Source of the DNA: an uncultured Pseudomonadota bacterium
GTDB taxonomy: Bacteria; Pseudomonadota; Gammaproteobacteria; Burkholderiales; Methylophilaceae
Reading direction: 5' to 3'
Assembly: GCA_903860085.1 (NCBI GenBank)
Contig: CAIOPD010000083.1
Span: 1-20,653 of the forward strand
DNA: 20,653 bases
Shown piece by piece: positions 7,686 through 15,318 of this stretch. The notes under the pieces were generated by a model, which worked only from the letters and a program-made list of their open reading frames with translations, made no database searches and was not told where the DNA came from. Position 1 is the stretch's first letter. Every line of letters starts with the position of its first letter. The translations under genes were made by a program, and so were the position numbers.

Positions 7686-8309
7686 ATGTCTATCGAAATC
7701 AATGCAGTAATACGTGACTTAAAAGGTACGGGTGCGAGCCGCCGTCTACGTCGCGCGGGCACAGTTCCAGGTGTCGTTTATGGTGGTGGCAAAGAAGCCC
7801 TATCACTTGAAATTAACTACAAAGAGTTATTTCTACAGTTTCGCCATGAAGCTTTCCATGCTTCAGTATTAACTCTTATTCTTGGTGGCAAGAAAGAAAA
7901 CGTATTATTACGTGACTTTCAAATGCACCCAGTTCGCAACACTATTCAACACATTGACTTTCAACGTGTAAGTGCTACAGAAAAAATTCACGTTAAAGTG
8001 CCATTCCACTTTGTTAACGGCGATGTAGCACCTGGCGTTAAAACTGGCGGCGGCATTGTAGCTCACGTGTTAACTGAAGCGGATGTAAGCTGTTTAGCTA
8101 AAGATTTGCCTGAGTTTATTGAAGTTGATCTTGCTGCATTAGAAATTGGTCAATCAGTACACTTATCACAACTCAAATTGCCAAAAGGCGTTTCTTTTGT
8201 TCAATTAGCGCATAACAATGACGCTGCGGTTGCATCTATTGCAAAAACCCGTGGTGGTGTTTCAGAAGCAGCTGATGAAGCAACTCCAGAAGCAACTCCA
8301 GAAGCTTAA
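7686..8309 (+). CDS. rplY: 50S ribosomal protein L25 (general stress protein Ctc form)
   Basis: L25 binds 5S rRNA in the large subunit. At 207 residues this is the long two-domain form (TL5/Ctc type) rather than the short E. coli protein. The N-terminal 5S-binding domain (about 1-95) includes GTGASRRLRRAGTVPGVVYG and VLLRDFQMHPVRNTIQHIDF. A beta-rich C-terminal domain follows (VPFHFVNGDVAPGVKTGGG, then DLPEFIEVDLAALEIGQSVH), and the protein ends in an acidic tail of EATP repeats. The ATG is preceded by TTAGGAG, a strong ribosome site. It is downstream of prs and upstream of pth, with its own terminator after it. The tail repeat is encoded by a 12-base tandem repeat and may vary between strains. 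Confidence 0.96.
   Translation: MSIEINAVIRDLKGTGASRRLRRAGTVPGVVYGGGKEALSLEINYKELFLQFRHEAFHASVLTLILGGKKENVLLRDFQMHPVRNTIQHIDFQRVSATEKIHVKVPFHFVNGDVAPGVKTGGGIVAHVLTEADVSCLAKDLPEFIEVDLAALEIGQSVHLSQLKLPKGVSFVQLAHNNDAAVASIAKTRGGVSEAADEATPEATPEA
8277..8305 (+). repeat. 12-base tandem repeat in the rplY tail
   Basis: The unit GAAGCAACTCCA occurs at 8277-8288 and 8289-8300, with a partial third copy GAAGC at 8301-8305. It encodes EATP-EATP-EA at the C-terminus of L25. Confidence 0.85.
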
Positions 8310-8339
8310 GTTTTAGTTAATTTAGCTTTGTGAAAAATA

Positions 8340-8372
8340 ACGCGCGCTTTATGATTAAGTGCGCGTTTTTTT
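8340..8372 (+). terminator. Rho-independent terminator after rplY
   Basis: ACGCGCGCTT (8340-8349) pairs with AAGTGCGCGT (8357-8366), ten pairs with one G-T, loop of 7, ending in a seven-T tract (8366-8372). It separates rplY from pth. Confidence 0.92.
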
Positions 8373-8388
8373 ATTTACAGATAACTAT

Positions 8389-9009
8389 ATGAGCACAATC
8401 AATGTAAACGGCATCAAGTTACTGGTCGGCCTAGGCAACCCAGGTGAAAAGTACGCGAATACTAGGCATAACGCTGGTTTTTGGTGGGTGGATCAACTTG
8501 TCGCGGGCACTAGTAGTAGGCTGGCATTAGAGGCAAAGTTTCATGGTGTTGCTGGTAAATTAAATTGTGCAAGTTTGAATCCTAATAGCTTGGATTTGGG
8601 AGCCGAAACCTGGCTACTTAAACCAACTACCTTTATGAATGCGAGTGGCAAAGCCGTTGCAGCAGTAGCTAATTATTATAAAATTTCACCCGAGCAAATC
8701 ATGGTCATACATGATGAACTAGACTTAGCGCCTGGCAACGTGAAGTTAAAAAAAGGTGGCGGCCATGGCGGCCACAACGGTCTTAAAGACATTGCGGCAG
8801 CCCTCGGTACAAAAGAGTTTTGGCGCCTTCGCCTTGGTATAGGCCATCCTGGCGATCGTAATGAAGTCATTAACTACGTGCTAAAAGCCGCTTTAAAAGA
8901 CGAGCAAACACTTATTAATAGTTGTATTGATGACAGCATCAACATTGTGCCGCAGTTGTTAAGCGCGGACTTTGAATCTGCAATGTTAAAATTGCATACT
9001 AAAAAATGA
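8389..9009 (+). CDS. pth: Peptidyl-tRNA hydrolase
   Basis: Pth cleaves the ester bond of peptidyl-tRNAs released prematurely from ribosomes and so recycles tRNA. From the ATG at 8389 the protein has 206 residues (E. coli 194). The signature LLVGLGNPGEKYANTRHNAG holds the catalytic His; the conserved Asn is in KPTTFMNASGKAV and the Asp in VIHDELDLAPG, followed by KLKKGGGHGGHNGLKDI. A GTG start 30 bases earlier is open but lies inside the rplY terminator stem, so I rejected it. The ribosome site is weak. The gene sits 13 bases before ychF, a very common pairing, and both probably share a transcript. Confidence 0.95.
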   Translation: MSTINVNGIKLLVGLGNPGEKYANTRHNAGFWWVDQLVAGTSSRLALEAKFHGVAGKLNCASLNPNSLDLGAETWLLKPTTFMNASGKAVAAVANYYKISPEQIMVIHDELDLAPGNVKLKKGGGHGGHNGLKDIAAALGTKEFWRLRLGIGHPGDRNEVINYVLKAALKDEQTLINSCIDDSINIVPQLLSADFESAMLKLHTKK

Positions 9010-9022
9010 ATAGAGAATAAAC

Positions 9023-10108
9023 ATGAAGTGCGGAATTGTTGGTTTACCGAATGTAGGAAAATCTACCCTATTTAATGCCATTACTAAGGCAGGGATTGCG
9101 GCGGAGAACTATCCGTTCTGCACCATTGAACCTAACGTGGGCATTGTTGAAGTGCCTGATACGCGTATGCAGCCTTTAATTGATATTGTTAAACCTCAGC
9201 GTGTTCAGCCAGCCATTGTAGAGTTTGTAGATATTGCAGGCCTAGTCGCTGGAGCGTCTAAAGGTGAGGGCCTGGGCAATAAGTTCTTGGCTAATATTCG
9301 CGAAACTGATGCCATTGTGCATGTTGTGCGCTGCTTTGAAGATAGTAATGTGATCCATGTTGCAGGCAAAGTAGATCCTATGTCGGATATTGAAGTAATC
9401 AATACTGAGCTGGCGCTAGCCGACATGGAAACGGTTGATAAAACCATGCACCGTGAAAGCAAAAAAGCTAAAAGTGGTGACAAAGATGCAATTGCACTCA
9501 TGGCTGTGTTAGAAAAAGTACTGCCATGCTTAGATCAGGCTAAAGCTGTGCGTACGCTAGGCCTAGATGATGACGAACTGCAAATCATTAAACCCCTATG
9601 CTTAATTACAGTTAAGCCAGTCATGTACCTAGCGAATGTTGATGAAAACGGTTTTGAGAACAACCCATTATTGCAAAAACTTAATGAGCTTGGAATTAAA
9701 GAGCACGCGCCTGTTGTCGCGGTATGTGCAAAAATTGAATCTGAAATCGCTGAATTAGAAGATGAAGATAAAGCACTATTCTTATCAGAACTAGGGTTAA
9801 GCGAACCAGGTCTTGACCGAGTAATTCGTGCCACTTATGATTTACTTGGCTTACAAACTTACTTCACCGCAGGCGTGCAGGAAGTGCGCGCATGGACAGT
9901 GAAAAAAGGCGCAACTGCACCACAAGCTGCTGGTGTCATTCATACCGACTTTGAGCGCGGATTTATTCGTGCCGAAGTCATTGCCTTTGAAGAATACGTA
10001 AAAAATAAAGGTGAGCAAGGGTCAAAAGAAGCGGGGAAAATGCGATTAGAAGGTAAAGAATACATCGTGCAAGATGGTGATGTGATGCACTTTAGATTTA
10101 ACGTTTAA
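9023..10108 (+). CDS. ychF: Redox-regulated ATPase YchF (OLA1/Obg-related)
   Basis: YchF is a ribosome-associated P-loop protein of the Obg class that binds ATP rather than GTP and has been tied to oxidative-stress and translation control. The 361-residue product (E. coli 363) shows the G1 motif GLPNVGKST at 7-15, the switch/G3 region VEFVDIAGLVAGASKGEGLG, and YLANVDENGFENN in the G4 position, where the canonical NKxD is replaced as expected for YchF. The C-terminal TGS domain contains YFTAGVQEVRAWTVKKGATA and ends in GKEYIVQDGDVMHFRFNV. It follows pth closely. A T-poor hairpin (CTGAG/CTCAG, 10126-10147) lies after the stop. Confidence 0.97.
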   Translation: MKCGIVGLPNVGKSTLFNAITKAGIAAENYPFCTIEPNVGIVEVPDTRMQPLIDIVKPQRVQPAIVEFVDIAGLVAGASKGEGLGNKFLANIRETDAIVHVVRCFEDSNVIHVAGKVDPMSDIEVINTELALADMETVDKTMHRESKKAKSGDKDAIALMAVLEKVLPCLDQAKAVRTLGLDDDELQIIKPLCLITVKPVMYLANVDENGFENNPLLQKLNELGIKEHAPVVAVCAKIESEIAELEDEDKALFLSELGLSEPGLDRVIRATYDLLGLQTYFTAGVQEVRAWTVKKGATAPQAAGVIHTDFERGFIRAEVIAFEEYVKNKGEQGSKEAGKMRLEGKEYIVQDGDVMHFRFNV

Positions 10109-10191
10109 ATCCATTACATAGGAATCTGAGCTTAATATTAAACTCAGCTACGCGCGCTTCAGTGTTATGTCGCTAGGTAGAGAAACTACCT

Positions 10192-10220
10192 TTGACAACC
10201 TGCCCCTAAAACACTAGAAT
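10192..10220 (+). promoter_or_regulatory. Strong promoter of the CAT tRNA
   Basis: Perfect -35 TTGACA (10192-10197), 17-base spacer, -10 TAGAAT (10215-10220). The stretch after the -10 is GC-rich (TGCGCCC), as in stringently controlled stable-RNA promoters. A 6-base perfect inverted repeat AGGTAG/CTACCT (10175-10180, 10186-10191) abuts the -35. Confidence 0.85.
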
Positions 10221-10244
10221 TGCGCCCTTGCTAAAAGATTACAT

Positions 10245-10321
10245 GGTGATGTAGCTCAGCTGGTTAGAGCACAGGATTCATAATCCTGGGGTCGAGGGTT
10301 CAAGTCCCTCTTTCACCACCA
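10245..10321 (+). tRNA. tRNA-Met, elongator type (anticodon CAT)
   Basis: A 77-base tRNA including encoded CCA. D stem GCTC/GAGC, anticodon stem CAGGA/TCCTG with loop TTCATAA (anticodon CAT), T stem GAGGG/CCCTC with loop TTCAAGT, discriminator A73. The first acceptor pair is G-C, so this is not an initiator tRNA, whose 1-72 pair is unpaired. The acceptor GGTGATG/TTTCACC has a T-T mismatch at 6-67 and G-T at 7-66. A lysidine-modified tRNA-Ile2 also has CAT; the A5-T68 pair and lack of a GC-rich lower acceptor favour Met, but this is inference. Confidence 0.88.
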
Positions 10322-10350
10322 CTTTCAGGACCTACCAGTCCAAAAAGTAC

Positions 10351-10378
10351 AAAAAACCCGCTTAATTGCGGGTTTTTT
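10351..10378 (+). terminator. Rho-independent terminator after the CAT tRNA
   Basis: CCCGC (10357-10361), loop TTAATT, GCGGG (10368-10372), with A6 before and T6 after, so it can function in both directions. Confidence 0.93.
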
Positions 10379-10524
10379 GTTGCCAAAACCGCTATTATGT
10401 CTCAGACGCGCAAAGTTATATAAATCAATAAGATAAGATTCGCCCCTGCCCAAAGGGCATATCCTAATTGAGTATTACCAGTCTATTTTTGTGACATCTG
10501 CCCACGAAATTTTGGAGAAACGCG

Positions 10525-11034
10525 ATGAACATGACTCATTACATGGAGTTATTGGCTACTAATCAGCCATGGAATTTGATTGTTTTTATGGCTATCCCAG
10601 TCATCTTAGCTGAGACTTTAGCTATTACAGAGCTTTACTTACTCTTTACCCGTAAGTTTGAGGGTTCCGCTTACTACCTCAATCGTTTTGCAGGTATTAG
10701 TGTTGGCATCTACTTTATTGGCATCATCATTTACATGATGACTAATGCTGTTATTCCGATTACACAGGCAGGGGAGTGGAGATCCGCTGCCGATGTTATT
10801 GCTGTTGGTAGTTATGTTATCGCCGGTTTGCCTTTAATTTGGATTGCTCTGCAAGAATTAGGGTTGGTTAATAAACGCCTAATTCATGAGCATAAGTTAA
10901 AAGTTCACGCCATTTGTGTTGCTCTATTTTTGGTTTTTGGGCATATTGCCATGATTACTGGAATGCTTGACCCTTCAATTCTGGGATACAAAAAGGCTAC
11001 CGTCCATCAAATGGAAGAGGGTCACATGCATTAG
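10525..11034 (+). CDS. Four-helix integral membrane protein of unknown function
   Basis: Inner-membrane protein of 169 residues with four predicted helices at about 17-40, 57-78, 88-109 and 126-146. Acidic and polar residues lie inside or next to the first helix (PVILAETLAITELYLLF). A hydrophilic loop EHKLKVH precedes the last helix. The C-terminus ends HQMEEGHMH, rich in His and Met, which may bind a metal; this is a guess from composition. It loosely recalls small proteins deposited as 'permease' or as a DUF6803-type family, but I cannot confirm that. GGAGA ahead of the ATG is a good ribosome site. It appears to be a single-gene unit after the tRNA terminator; its leader has a compact TGCCC-AAA-GGGCA hairpin (10447-10459). 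The next gene faces it. Confidence 0.8.
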   Translation: MNMTHYMELLATNQPWNLIVFMAIPVILAETLAITELYLLFTRKFEGSAYYLNRFAGISVGIYFIGIIIYMMTNAVIPITQAGEWRSAADVIAVGSYVIAGLPLIWIALQELGLVNKRLIHEHKLKVHAICVALFLVFGHIAMITGMLDPSILGYKKATVHQMEEGHMH

Positions 11035-11086
11035 CTGAAATACGTTTTAACAGCCATATGCATCACAGACAAATAGCGTCCAAAAC

Positions 11087-12235
11087 TTATGTTTGGGTGG
11101 GGTTTGACTTAAAGGGAAGGCGTTGCTCTAACTCGTTAGTATAGATGGCGATGCCTTGCGATTCTCTAATGACAAAATCTTCAATGGCTGTAGCAAACTC
11201 CGTGTGGGCAATCTTATGAAATGAGCAGGTCGGTCTAGGCTTAAACCCGCGTGCTAATTTATGCTCCCCCTGAGCGCCGCCTTCAAAATACTGAATAGAT
11301 TCAGTGATGCAAAATTCCTGCGCTTGGTAATAACACAACTCAAAGTGAAGGTTCGGTACATATTGCATAGCGCCCCAATAGCGACCATATAATGAGGTTT
11401 GGTCGTAAATATTGAGAGCACCGGCGATTGGCGCGCCATCCAGATAGGCCAGTACCAGTAAAATATTCTGCGGCATGCTTTGCGCAATTTCTTGAAAAAA
11501 TTCCGGCGTTAAATAAGGTGTGGAGCGATGCTCTACATAGGTATTTTGGTAACACTGGTAGAAGAAATCCCACTGTTCCGGACTCACATCAGCACCCTTA
11601 ATACGCTGACACACCACACCAGAGGTCGCTACTTTTTTACGTTCTTGTCGTATTTTCTTACGTTTATCGTGACTTAACCTAGTTAAAAAATCTTCAAAAT
11701 CTTTAAAATTTTCGTTCTCCCATCTAAATTGCACACCATTGCGTTGCAACCAATCGGCATTTTTAAAAATAGCCGCAGAACTTTCATCAGGAAACAAAAC
11801 GTGTACAGATGAAAGGTGATGTTTGAGCATAATGTGTGTGATGGCATCCACCATTAAGGAATGAATTTCACTTGAATTTTCCACCTCTGCTACAAGCAAC
11901 CGTTGGCTAGTAATAGGCGTGAACGGAATAGCGGCAAGCAGTTTTGGATAGTAATTTAAACCACTACGCTGATAGGCCTCGGCCCATGCCCAATCGAACA
12001 CGTACTCCCCATATGAGTGTGATTTAACATAGAGCGGCATAGCGCCGACAAGTTGCTCACCCTCACGCACCAACATAGGATAAGGCTGCCAACCCGTTCC
12101 TGTTCCTACCGAATGTGATGCCTCAAGAGCGCTTAAAAAAGCGTGGCTTAATAGCGGCATATTCGCTACCAAAGCATCCCAGCTTTTTGCATCTACTTGC
12201 AAAATACTATCGGTGATTTCTAGTGTTAGGCTCAT
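11087..12235 (-). CDS. FemAB/GNAT-like protein (PF04339 family)
   Basis: A protein of 382 residues resembling the family formerly called DUF482, now described as peptidoglycan biosynthesis/recognition or GNAT-like acyltransferase. Members resemble FemAB aminoacyl transferases, but no bacterial member has a firmly known substrate that I can name. Visible landmarks are SWDALVANMPLLSHAFLSAL near the N-terminus, YGEYVFDWAWAEAYQRSGLN, the basic stretch LSHDKRKKIRQERKKV, GALNIYDQTSLYGRYWGA, and FEGGAQGEHKLARGFKPRPT near the C-terminus, which is the most family-specific part. There is no signal peptide, so it is likely cytoplasmic. A TTG four codons upstream (12247) is another possible start; I prefer the ATG. 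It is a single gene converging on the membrane protein at 10525. Confidence 0.85.
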   Translation of the reverse strand: MSLTLEITDSILQVDAKSWDALVANMPLLSHAFLSALEASHSVGTGTGWQPYPMLVREGEQLVGAMPLYVKSHSYGEYVFDWAWAEAYQRSGLNYYPKLLAAIPFTPITSQRLLVAEVENSSEIHSLMVDAITHIMLKHHLSSVHVLFPDESSAAIFKNADWLQRNGVQFRWENENFKDFEDFLTRLSHDKRKKIRQERKKVATSGVVCQRIKGADVSPEQWDFFYQCYQNTYVEHRSTPYLTPEFFQEIAQSMPQNILLVLAYLDGAPIAGALNIYDQTSLYGRYWGAMQYVPNLHFELCYYQAQEFCITESIQYFEGGAQGEHKLARGFKPRPTCSFHKIAHTEFATAIEDFVIRESQGIAIYTNELEQRLPFKSNPTQT

Positions 12236-12406
12236 GGTCTCAGGCAATAGCCATCAATGAAAGGTTCCAAAATAATGGCTTACATTAAATACTTTTGATG
12301 TGCGCATTAACGGGCTCGTTATTGGCTAGATATGGACGGGGATTTGAGATGGAACAAAAAAGGAATTGCTAGAGAAAGCTTAAATTAATGCTTAAAAGCG
12401 GTAGGC

Positions 12407-12976
12407 CTAAAGTGCACTTTTATGAGTATTATTAATGGCTTGTTTGCTTTTGCGCTTAGCAAGCAAAGCGGCATCGGCTTCTTGCTGCTTCTGTGCTTCA
12501 AGTAAAGCTTCTTCGGCTTTTCTGTGCTCTAAAAAACGTGATTGTGCGGCTTGCAACTCATCAAGGGTAATCACTTCGTCTTGATTAGTATCGACTTGGC
12601 TAAAATGCCTCGCCACTTGAGGCAAACTTTCTGTCGCTTCTTGCCGATCAATTGAACCATCATTATCTTTATCAATGGATAAAAAGCGCGCTTCGATGCT
12701 TTCACGCATATTACGTTTGCGCTCTTCAATTTGCTTATGTTCGGGATCTGTAGTCCGCGAGTACTCATCAAGAGCTTTGCGGATTTTGCTACGATTTTCT
12801 GGACTAAAATTGAGATTAAGTGTCTGTTGCGTCCCATCATTGCCCGCATCAACATCTGAGACATGCTTGCTAGCGTCTTCAGCGCTCGCTGCATTTAAAG
12901 ACAAAAATAACACCAATCCCAAGCCTAAACAAGCACTTATGGAAACTGAATTATATTTTTGTGAATGTAAATTCAA
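12407..12976 (-). CDS. Exported EF-hand calcium-binding protein
   Basis: A 189-residue protein with a Sec signal peptide (hydrophobic core about 13-28, likely cleavage after ASA at 32), so periplasmic or secreted. It holds a pair of EF-hand loops. Loop 1 at 102-113, DKDNDGSIDRQE, is canonical (acids at 1, 3, 5, 9 and Glu at 12). Loop 2 at 129-140, DTNQDEVITLDE, has Glu instead of the usual Gly at position 6 and Val at 7, so it may bind weakly. Only 15 residues separate the loops, typical of short bacterial pairs. The C-terminus is Gln/Ala/Lys-rich and probably helical. The only plausible start is TTG. Likely a Ca2+ buffer or sensor; no partner is evident. The next gene to its right is the divergent ompR. 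Confidence 0.85.
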   Translation of the reverse strand: MNLHSQKYNSVSISACLGLGLVLFLSLNAASAEDASKHVSDVDAGNDGTQQTLNLNFSPENRSKIRKALDEYSRTTDPEHKQIEERKRNMRESIEARFLSIDKDNDGSIDRQEATESLPQVARHFSQVDTNQDEVITLDELQAAQSRFLEHRKAEEALLEAQKQQEADAALLAKRKSKQAINNTHKSAL

Positions 12977-13065
12977 ATGGTCAACTTTACAAATGCAGTT
13001 AGTCTAATTAAGGCTCATAATCATGAAGTACGATTGTTAATCAAATGTTTCATTTAAATGTGAAA

Positions 13066-13093
13066 TTGTAATTATCTGTAAGTACAGTATAAA
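13066..13093 (+). promoter_or_regulatory. Possible ompR promoter with internal inverted repeat
   Basis: -35 TTGTAA (13066-13071) and -10 TATAAA (13088-13093), spacer 16. The spacer contains CTGTA-AG-TACAG (13076-13087), and a perfect palindrome CATTTAAATG (13051-13060) lies just upstream. The leader would be about 150 bases long. The region is very AT-rich, so chance matches are possible. Confidence 0.4.
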
Positions 13094-13249
13094 TACACTT
13101 AGTCAACAAACCTTACGTTAAGTTGCCTTTTGATATTCACCAAAATTAGCATACACTTCTCATAGTTAAAATAATATAAAAAAATTTAGTGCTTTTAAGG
13201 CATTAAACCTTTAGTTCATTCAACTTAAAACGCGAGCATAAACTAAATC

Positions 13250-13975
13250 ATGACAGATCAAAACAAAAAAATATTGGTTGTAGATGATGACGTTCGTTTA
13301 CGCGAGTTATTGCAACGCTACCTCACTGAACAAGGTTTTAACGTTAAAGTGGTCGCTGACTCTAAGGAAATGGATGAAGCGCTAGCGACTGAAACCATAG
13401 ATTTGATGGTGCTAGATCTCATGCTACCAGGGGAAGATGGATTGTCTATTTGCCGTAGAATTCGTGGCTCAGGCACCTTACTTCCGATCGTTATGCTCAC
13501 AGCGCGTGGCGATGATGTGGATAGGATTATTGGCTTAGAGATGGGTGCCGACGACTACCTACCAAAACCTTTTAACCCACGTGAGTTATTAGCGCGGATT
13601 AATGCTGTGCTCCGTCGACATGAGCGTCTGCAACCAAGCGCGCCTGCCATCGTTAGCGACAACACCACCATTGGCGAATTTGTGTTTAACACGTCAACAA
13701 GGTCACTAAGCCGTGGTAGCACTTCTATACCAATTACCAGCGGTGAATTTGCACTACTTAAAGTATTTGTAGATCACCCACGCCAACCACTATCACGTGA
13801 TCGACTTATGCAACTTGCACGTGGCCGTGAGCTTGATGTGTTTGACCGCAGTATTGACGTACAAGTCTCGCGTTTACGTAAACTGATTGAGCCAGATCCA
13901 GCACATCCGCGCTATCTACAAACCATGTGGGGTTTTGGTTATGTATTTATTCCTGACGGCGAAGCTGACAGATAA
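13250..13975 (+). CDS. ompR: OmpR-family response regulator
   Basis: DNA-binding output protein of the two-component pair with the kinase immediately downstream. The 241-residue protein has a receiver domain (about 6-118) with acidic pocket Asp12-Asp13, phospho-acceptor Asp56 in VLDLMLPGEDG, Thr84 and Lys106 (LPKPF), then a winged-helix domain (about 135-235) with ITSGEFALLKVF, SRDRLMQLARGRELDVFDRS, IDVQVSRLRKLIE and WGFGYVF. The RGRELDVFDRSIDVQVSRLR wording is close to OmpR of E. coli, called RisA in Bordetella. Its real targets in this organism cannot be read from the window. The stop is 6 bases before the kinase start, so both are made from one transcript. Confidence 0.92.
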   Translation: MTDQNKKILVVDDDVRLRELLQRYLTEQGFNVKVVADSKEMDEALATETIDLMVLDLMLPGEDGLSICRRIRGSGTLLPIVMLTARGDDVDRIIGLEMGADDYLPKPFNPRELLARINAVLRRHERLQPSAPAIVSDNTTIGEFVFNTSTRSLSRGSTSIPITSGEFALLKVFVDHPRQPLSRDRLMQLARGRELDVFDRSIDVQVSRLRKLIEPDPAHPRYLQTMWGFGYVFIPDGEADR

Positions 13976-13981
13976 ACTCCT

Positions 13982-15304
13982 TTGAAATTAAGCCTACGCC
14001 TTTTACCAAAAACTCTAATCGCTAGGGTGATGCTACTGATTGCCGTTTTGTTGGCAATTGGTCAGTTTGCATCACTGCAGATTTTTGAATATTTTGAACG
14101 TGAACCACGCGCAGAAGCTGCTGCGCTGCAAGCCGTCACCGTGGTTAACTACACCCGTGCGTCACTCATTGCCTCCCAAGACAACCTCCGCCTTGCTCTT
14201 CTCTCTGAGCTTACCGGCAAAGAAGGCGTGCACGTCTATTATGCGGATTTTATGGAAGAGATTGAACCGCTTCCAGCAGATCCATTTATCAATATGGTGG
14301 CTGATAAAATTCGTGAACGCTTGGGTGCGGAAACCATCATCACCGTCAACCACTATGGTGTACAAGGGTTGTGGGTTAGCTTTAATATCGGACAAGATGA
14401 TTTCTGGGTAGTTATCCCAAAAGTACATGTAGAGGTCCATTTTCCATGGCAATGGCTAGGCTGGGGTGCTTTAGTGCTCTTACTTTCTCTTGGTGGAGGT
14501 TACTTGCTCGCGGCACGGATTAACCGCCCACTTAGCTTACTGGTCAATGCTGCCAATAGATTGCGTAACGGTGAGCAGCCTGAAAAACTCCCTGAAGAAA
14601 GTGTCACAGAGCTTCGTGAAGTAAGCAGCACCTTTAATAAGATGGCAACAGCATTAGCCGAATTAGATGCCGAAAGAACATTAATTCTTGCTGGTGTTTC
14701 ACACGACATTCGCACCCCTCTCGCACGATTGCGATTGGCTGTAGAAATGCTGCCCGATGAAAGTTGTGATAGCTTAAAAAATGGCATGATAGAAGATATT
14801 GCTGATATGGACAATATTATTCATCAGTTTTTAGATTTTGTACGTGGAGTAGAAGGCGAACCTACACAACTGATTGATATTAACAGTCTACTTCAAGGAC
14901 TACATGATCGACAGTCACGCGCCGGCCGAGATCTCGTCGTGCAAATGGCGGCCACTTACGCCATCCCCATTCGACCATTGGCTATGCAACGCTTATTAGA
15001 TAACCTAGTGGGTAACGCTTACGCTTATGGACATGGTCAAGTACGTGTCGCCAGCCAAATTTTAAATGATGCGATTGTGATTAGCGTCTTTGATAATGGT
15101 CCTGGTATTCCTGAGAGTCACTTAGAAAAATTGCTACGTCCGTTTGAACGATTGGACACTGCGAGGAGTAATGCAGGTGGAAGTGGTTTAGGGTTAGCCA
15201 TTGCAGAACGCATTGCCAAACTGCATCACGGTAAATTGGAACTCATCAACAGGCCTGAAGGTGGCCTTGAAGCGCGCCTCACCTTACCAATTACTAACGC
15301 CTAG
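13982..15304 (+). CDS. envZ: EnvZ-like sensor histidine kinase
   Basis: Inner-membrane sensor kinase, 440 residues (E. coli EnvZ 450), partner of the preceding regulator. TM1 is at about 14-35 and TM2 at about 158-178, enclosing a periplasmic sensor of about 120 residues. A HAMP segment follows (INRPLSLLVNAANRLRNGEQ), then the H box with phospho-His241 in GVSHDIRTPLARLRL, the N box around Asn341-Asn345 (LLDNLVGNAYAYG), G1 VFDNGPGIPE and G2 GGSGLGLAIAERIA. The start is TTG at 13982: it gives the expected basic N-terminus before TM1, while the next ATG (14033) would truncate TM1. No good ribosome site is visible, so translation is probably coupled to ompR. It converges on cysG with 14 bases between. 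Confidence 0.92.
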   Translation: MKLSLRLLPKTLIARVMLLIAVLLAIGQFASLQIFEYFEREPRAEAAALQAVTVVNYTRASLIASQDNLRLALLSELTGKEGVHVYYADFMEEIEPLPADPFINMVADKIRERLGAETIITVNHYGVQGLWVSFNIGQDDFWVVIPKVHVEVHFPWQWLGWGALVLLLSLGGGYLLAARINRPLSLLVNAANRLRNGEQPEKLPEESVTELREVSSTFNKMATALAELDAERTLILAGVSHDIRTPLARLRLAVEMLPDESCDSLKNGMIEDIADMDNIIHQFLDFVRGVEGEPTQLIDINSLLQGLHDRQSRAGRDLVVQMAATYAIPIRPLAMQRLLDNLVGNAYAYGHGQVRVASQILNDAIVISVFDNGPGIPESHLEKLLRPFERLDTARSNAGGSGLGLAIAERIAKLHHGKLELINRPEGGLEARLTLPITNA

Positions 15305-15318
15305 CTAAGGGTACCGTC

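Noticed and set aside
8359..8388. Upstream GTG start for pth adding ten residues
   Set aside because: It lies within the rplY terminator stem, and the added residues do not resemble Pth; the ATG at 8389 gives the usual N-terminus.
9205..9834. Two minus-strand open frames of about 98 codons inside ychF
   Set aside because: Low-complexity Ser/Ala-rich products, fully antisense to a well-conserved gene, with no ribosome sites; they mirror the codon use of ychF.
10126..10147. CTGAG/CTCAG hairpin after ychF as a terminator
   Set aside because: Short stem with an internal mismatch and no T tract; listed only within the ychF note.
11080..11096. CCAAA/TTTGG inverted repeat at the end of the 11087 gene
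   Set aside because: Only five pairs, overlaps the stop codon and lacks a T tract.
12571..12894. Overlapping minus-strand frame inside the EF-hand gene
   Set aside because: A frame-shifted reading of the EF-hand gene; the other frame has a signal peptide and metal loops.
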